In this document: positions 33,722 to 35,993 of the stretch, piece by piece
Position numbering within the stretch: position 1 is the stretch's first letter
Layout: every line of letters begins with the position of its first letter
DNA from: Acidiferrobacteraceae bacterium
GTDB taxonomy: Bacteria; Pseudomonadota; Gammaproteobacteria; Acidiferrobacterales; Sulfurifustaceae
DNA length: 35,993 nt
Direction of reading: 5' to 3'
NCBI GenBank assembly: GCA_021323795.1
Contig: JAJPKH010000039.1
Span: 1 to 35,993, forward strand
Position numbers and translations under genes: made by a program
Notes under the pieces: generated by a model
Told to the model about the DNA's origin: nothing
The model's input: the letters and a program-made list of their open reading frames with translations, nothing else
Database searches by the model: none

Positions 33722-35651
33722 GTTGCTGCTCCTCCAAAAAATTAACGCCGCGGCTCGCGATTTCTCGGGTGAGACGTTCGCTGAAGATCGCGGGCGTCAT
33801 GCTGCCGAGATCCTCACCCTTACGCGTGCGCACGGCTAGGGTACCATCCAGCGCCTCCCGCTTGCCGATGACAAGCAAGTACGGAACACGCCGTAACGTA
33901 TGTTCGCGGATTTTAAAGCCGATTTTCTCGTTTCTCAAGTCAGCTTCGATACGAAACCCCGCATCGCGCAGCGTTTCCGCCACCCGCTGCGCATAGTCGG
34001 CCTGTTGGTCGGTAATAGTAAGGACGACCGCCTGCACCGGCGCCAGCCATGGCGGGAAGGCCCCGGCGTACTCCTCGATCAGGATACCGATAAAACGCTC
34101 GATCGAGCCCAGAATGGCCCGGTGCAGCATCACCGGCGTCCTCTTGCCGCCATCTTCGGCGACATACGTCGCCTCCAGGCGCTGGGGCATGTTGTAATCG
34201 ACCTGGATGGTGCCGCACTGCCATACCCGCCCCAAGCTGTCCTTGAGCGAGAACTCGATCTTCGGACCGTAGAACGACCCCTCGCCCGGTTGCAAGTCCC
34301 AGGGCAAGCCCTTGCTGTTCAATGCCTGTTCGAGCGCGTGCTCGGCCTTGTCCCACATGTCGTCCGAACCCAGCCGGTTCACCGGGCGCGTCGAGAGCTT
34401 GTATGTGATGTCCTTGTACCCGAAGTCGCTGTAGACCTTGTGCAGCATATCGATGAAAGCCGAGATCTCGGCCTGCATCTGATCTTCGGTACAGAAGATA
34501 TGGGCATCGTCTTGAACGAAGCCCCGCACCCGCATCAGGCCGTGTAACGCGCCCGACTGCTCGTTGCGATGACACGCGCCGAACTCGGCCAGCCGCAGCG
34601 GCAAATCGCGATAACTCTTCAACCCCTGGTTATACACCTGTATGTGGCACGGGCAGTTCATCGGCTTGATGGCGTACAGCCGCTTTTCGGATTCGGTGAT
34701 GAACATATCCGAATGAAACTTCTCCCAGTGCCCGGACCTCTCCCACAGCGAACGGTCCACCAGTTGCGGCGTGCGTATTTCACGATACCCGTGGCCGCGC
34801 CACAGCTCGCTCATGTATTGCACGATCGTCTGATAAAGCCGCCAGCCCGGCTCGTGCCAGAACACCATGCCGGGCGCCTCTTCCTGCATGTGAAACAGGT
34901 CGAGTTGCCGGCCGAGTTTGCGATGGTCGCGCTTTTCCGCTTCCTCGATGCGATGCAGGTAGCTCTTCAGCTGCTCATCGTTGGCCCATGCCGTGCCGTA
35001 AACACGCGTCAGCATTTCGTTCTTCGGATCGCCGCGCCAATAGGCGCCGGCCGTCTTCATCAACTTGAACGCGCGCAGCTTCCCGGTCGATGGGACATGC
35101 GGACCACGACATAGATCGACGAACTCGCCTTGCCGATACAGCGATATATCCTCGTTCGCGGGAATCGCCTCGATGATCTTGGCTTTATACTCCTCGCCTT
35201 GGCTGCGGAAAAACTTCGCCGCCGCATCGCGCGGCATGACCTCACGCGCCACCGGATAATTGCGCTTGACGATCTCGCTCATCCGCGCCTCGATCTTGCG
35301 CAAGTCCTCCTCGGTAAAGCCGCGCTTGTAGGCGAAGTCATAATAAAAACCGTCTTCGATCACCGGGCCGATGGTCACCTGCGCTTCGGGATACAGTTCC
35401 TTGACGGCGTGCGCCAGCAGATGCGCCGTGGAATGACGCAAGATCTCGACGCCGGCCGGGTCGCGGTCGGTCACGATCGCGACGCGCGCGTCATCGGTAA
35501 TTTGGAACGACGTATCGACCAGCCGATCATTGACGCGGCCGGCGAGCGCGGCACGAGCGAGGCCCGGGCCGATATCGGCCGCAACTTCGGCGACCGTGAC
35601 CGGCTTGGGGTATGGTCGTTGACTACCGTCGGGAAGTGTAATGACTGGCAT
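33708..35651 (-). CDS. thrS: Threonyl-tRNA synthetase
   Basis: ThrS charges tRNA-Thr and edits mischarged Ser. The 647-residue protein (E. coli 642) has the N-terminal TGS domain ([20 protein letters not shown]), the editing domain with [16 protein letters not shown] and the metal-type His/Cys pairs ([12 protein letters not shown]), the class II core with zinc-ligand [13 protein letters not shown] and motif 2 [20 protein letters not shown], and motif 3 ending in [17 protein letters not shown]-terminal anticodon domain follows. It starts the thrS-infC-rpmI-rplT-pheST-ihfA group. Its leader carries an anticodon-arm-like hairpin that probably mediates translational feedback. tRNA-Val lies 60 bp upstream on the same strand. 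Confidence 0.98.
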   Translation of the reverse strand: MPVITLPDGSQRPYPKPVTVAEVAADIGPGLARAALAGRVNDRLVDTSFQITDDARVAIVTDRDPAGVEILRHSTAHLLAHAVKELYPEAQVTIGPVIEDGFYYDFAYKRGFTEEDLRKIEARMSEIVKRNYPVAREVMPRDAAAKFFRSQGEEYKAKIIEAIPANEDISLYRQGEFVDLCRGPHVPSTGKLRAFKLMKTAGAYWRGDPKNEMLTRVYGTAWANDEQLKSYLHRIEEAEKRDHRKLGRQLDLFHMQEEAPGMVFWHEPGWRLYQTIVQYMSELWRGHGYREIRTPQLVDRSLWERSGHWEKFHSDMFITESEKRLYAIKPMNCPCHIQVYNQGLKSYRDLPLRLAEFGACHRNEQSGALHGLMRVRGFVQDDAHIFCTEDQMQAEISAFIDMLHKVYSDFGYKDITYKLSTRPVNRLGSDDMWDKAEHALEQALNSKGLPWDLQPGEGSFYGPKIEFSLKDSLGRVWQCGTIQVDYNMPQRLEATYVAEDGGKRTPVMLHRAILGSIERFIGILIEEYAGAFPPWLAPVQAVVLTITDQQADYAQRVAETLRDAGFRIEADLRNEKIGFKIREHTLRRVPYLLVIGKREALDGTLAVRTRKGEDLGSMTPAIFSERLTREIASRGVNFLEEQQHRVG

Positions 35652-35671
35652 GACAGACCCTTTATTCAGTG

Positions 35672-35692
35672 GCGACCCATACGAGAGGCCGC
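35672..35692 (-). promoter_or_regulatory. thrS translational operator: tRNA-Thr anticodon-arm mimic
   Basis: The leader forms GCGGCCT / GGGTCGC, a 7-bp stem closed by a U-G pair, around a 7-nt loop reading CTCGTAT. In tRNA numbering this is C32-U33-C34-G35-U36-A37-U38: the threonine anticodon CGU with U33 and A37 in place. The CGU lies at -32 to -30 from the thrS ATG. In E. coli, ThrS binds a like hairpin in its own mRNA and blocks ribosome binding. The ribosome-binding site AAAGGG follows the hairpin here. The structure is seen; binding is inferred. Confidence 0.75.
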
Positions 35693-35711
35693 ATGTGGGT
35701 TAGTAAGTATT

Positions 35712-35786
35712 TGGTAGGCGCGAGTGGGATCGAACCACCGACCACCACCATGTCAAGGTGGTGCTCTACCACTGAGCTACGCGCCT
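35712..35786 (-). tRNA. tRNA-Val (anticodon GAC)
   Basis: A complete 75-nt cloverleaf can be drawn: acceptor AGGCGCG/CGCGCCT, D arm with GCTC/GAGC, anticodon stem CCACC/GGTGG with loop TTGACAT (anticodon GAC), T arm GGTGG-TTCGATC-CCACT, and an encoded CCA. It lies between uvrB and thrS on the same strand; only 19 nt separate its CCA from the thrS operator hairpin, so cotranscription with thrS is plausible. Confidence 0.95.
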
Positions 35787-35798
35787 GTAGCAAGCCGA

Positions 35799-35828
35799 AA
35801 AATAGCATAACCCCACACGGGCTAACAA
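35799..35828 (-). promoter_or_regulatory. Possible promoter of tRNA-Val/thrS
   Basis: TTGTTA (35828-35823) and TATTTT (35804-35799) on the minus strand are 18 bp apart, each with four of six consensus matches. It is the best sigma-70-like pair in the short spacer after uvrB, but it is weak and the upstream end of the region is constrained by the uvrB 3' end. Confidence 0.35.
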
Positions 35829-35849
35829 GATTGGCGTAACTCAATGGGC

Positions 35850-35993
35850 TTACCGACGGCCGCTGCGCACTATTCCAAAATTGCGCTCCCTGAGCGCGCG
35901 AATCTTGTCACGCACGGCGGCCGCCTGCTCGAATTCGAGATTGCGCGCGTGCTGGTGCATCTGCTTCTCGAGCCGGTTAAGCAGCTTTGAGAG
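35850..35993 (-). CDS. uvrB: Excinuclease ABC subunit B, C-terminal end
   Basis: The last 47 codons are present; the rest lies beyond the right edge. They encode the UVR coiled-coil domain of UvrB (SKLLNRLEKQMHQHARNLEF, then EQAAAVRDKIRALRERN), which contacts UvrC during nucleotide-excision repair. A short basic tail (IVRSGRR) ends at TAA 35852-35850. UvrC also carries a UVR motif, but internally rather than at the C-terminus, which favours UvrB. Confidence 0.88.
   Translation of the reverse strand, partial: LSKLLNRLEKQMHQHARNLEFEQAAAVRDKIRALRERNFGIVRSGRR

Overview
The window reads as a chromosomal segment of a GC-rich gammaproteobacterium. The evidence is the gene content and order: surE-pcm-nlpD-rpoS, thrS-infC-rpmI-rplT-pheST-ihfA followed by a MerR gene and tRNA-Pro, an E. 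coli-type SpeD, and a typical gammaproteobacterial RpoS. Narrower placement (for example a sulfur-oxidising Acidiferrobacter-like lineage) would be a guess. Nearly every gene lies on the minus strand; only a dynamin-like GTPase and an Mth938-like protein are on plus. I see no phage, insertion sequence, integrase or CRISPR array.

Layout in plus coordinates. (1) 1-9037: start of a family-5 uracil-DNA glycosylase; speD; a probable operon cysM > PolB-like exonuclease > rlmD > leaderless YkuD protein > nagZ; and an operon of a conserved unknown gene plus recJ. The leaderless YkuD protein beside cytosolic NagZ suggests cytoplasmic peptidoglycan recycling. (2) 9188-11167: an isolated dynamin-like GTPase. 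(3) 11326-19884: a compact chemosensory operon transcribed STAS > MCP-like > cheY > cheA > cheW > mcp > cheR > cheD > cheB. It is headed by a good sigma-54 (-24/-12) promoter and insulated from thrC by a strong terminator. It has no cheZ and no cheC, but its first receptor-like protein carries a stretch closely resembling the CheZ catalytic helix. (4) 20092-23736: alaC-hom-thrC (alanine aminotransferase and threonine synthesis). (5) 23908-24282: Mth938-like protein, convergent with (6) surE-pcm-nlpD-rpoS (24318-27718), in which nlpD seems to start at CTG. (7) 28122-35993: tRNA-Pro(GGG), merR, ihfA, pheT, pheS, rplT, rpmI, infC (AUC start), thrS with a tRNA-Thr anticodon-arm mimic in its leader, tRNA-Val(GAC), and the 3' end of uvrB.

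The best candidates for something undescribed are the receptor/CheZ-like hybrid in an operon lacking cheZ, the leaderless YkuD-NagZ pairing, and the lone dynamin-like GTPase. The best-supported regulatory elements are the sigma-54 promoter of the chemotaxis operon, the thrS anticodon-mimic hairpin overlooked by gene-level annotation, the infC AUC start and the rplT-pheS terminator/attenuator.
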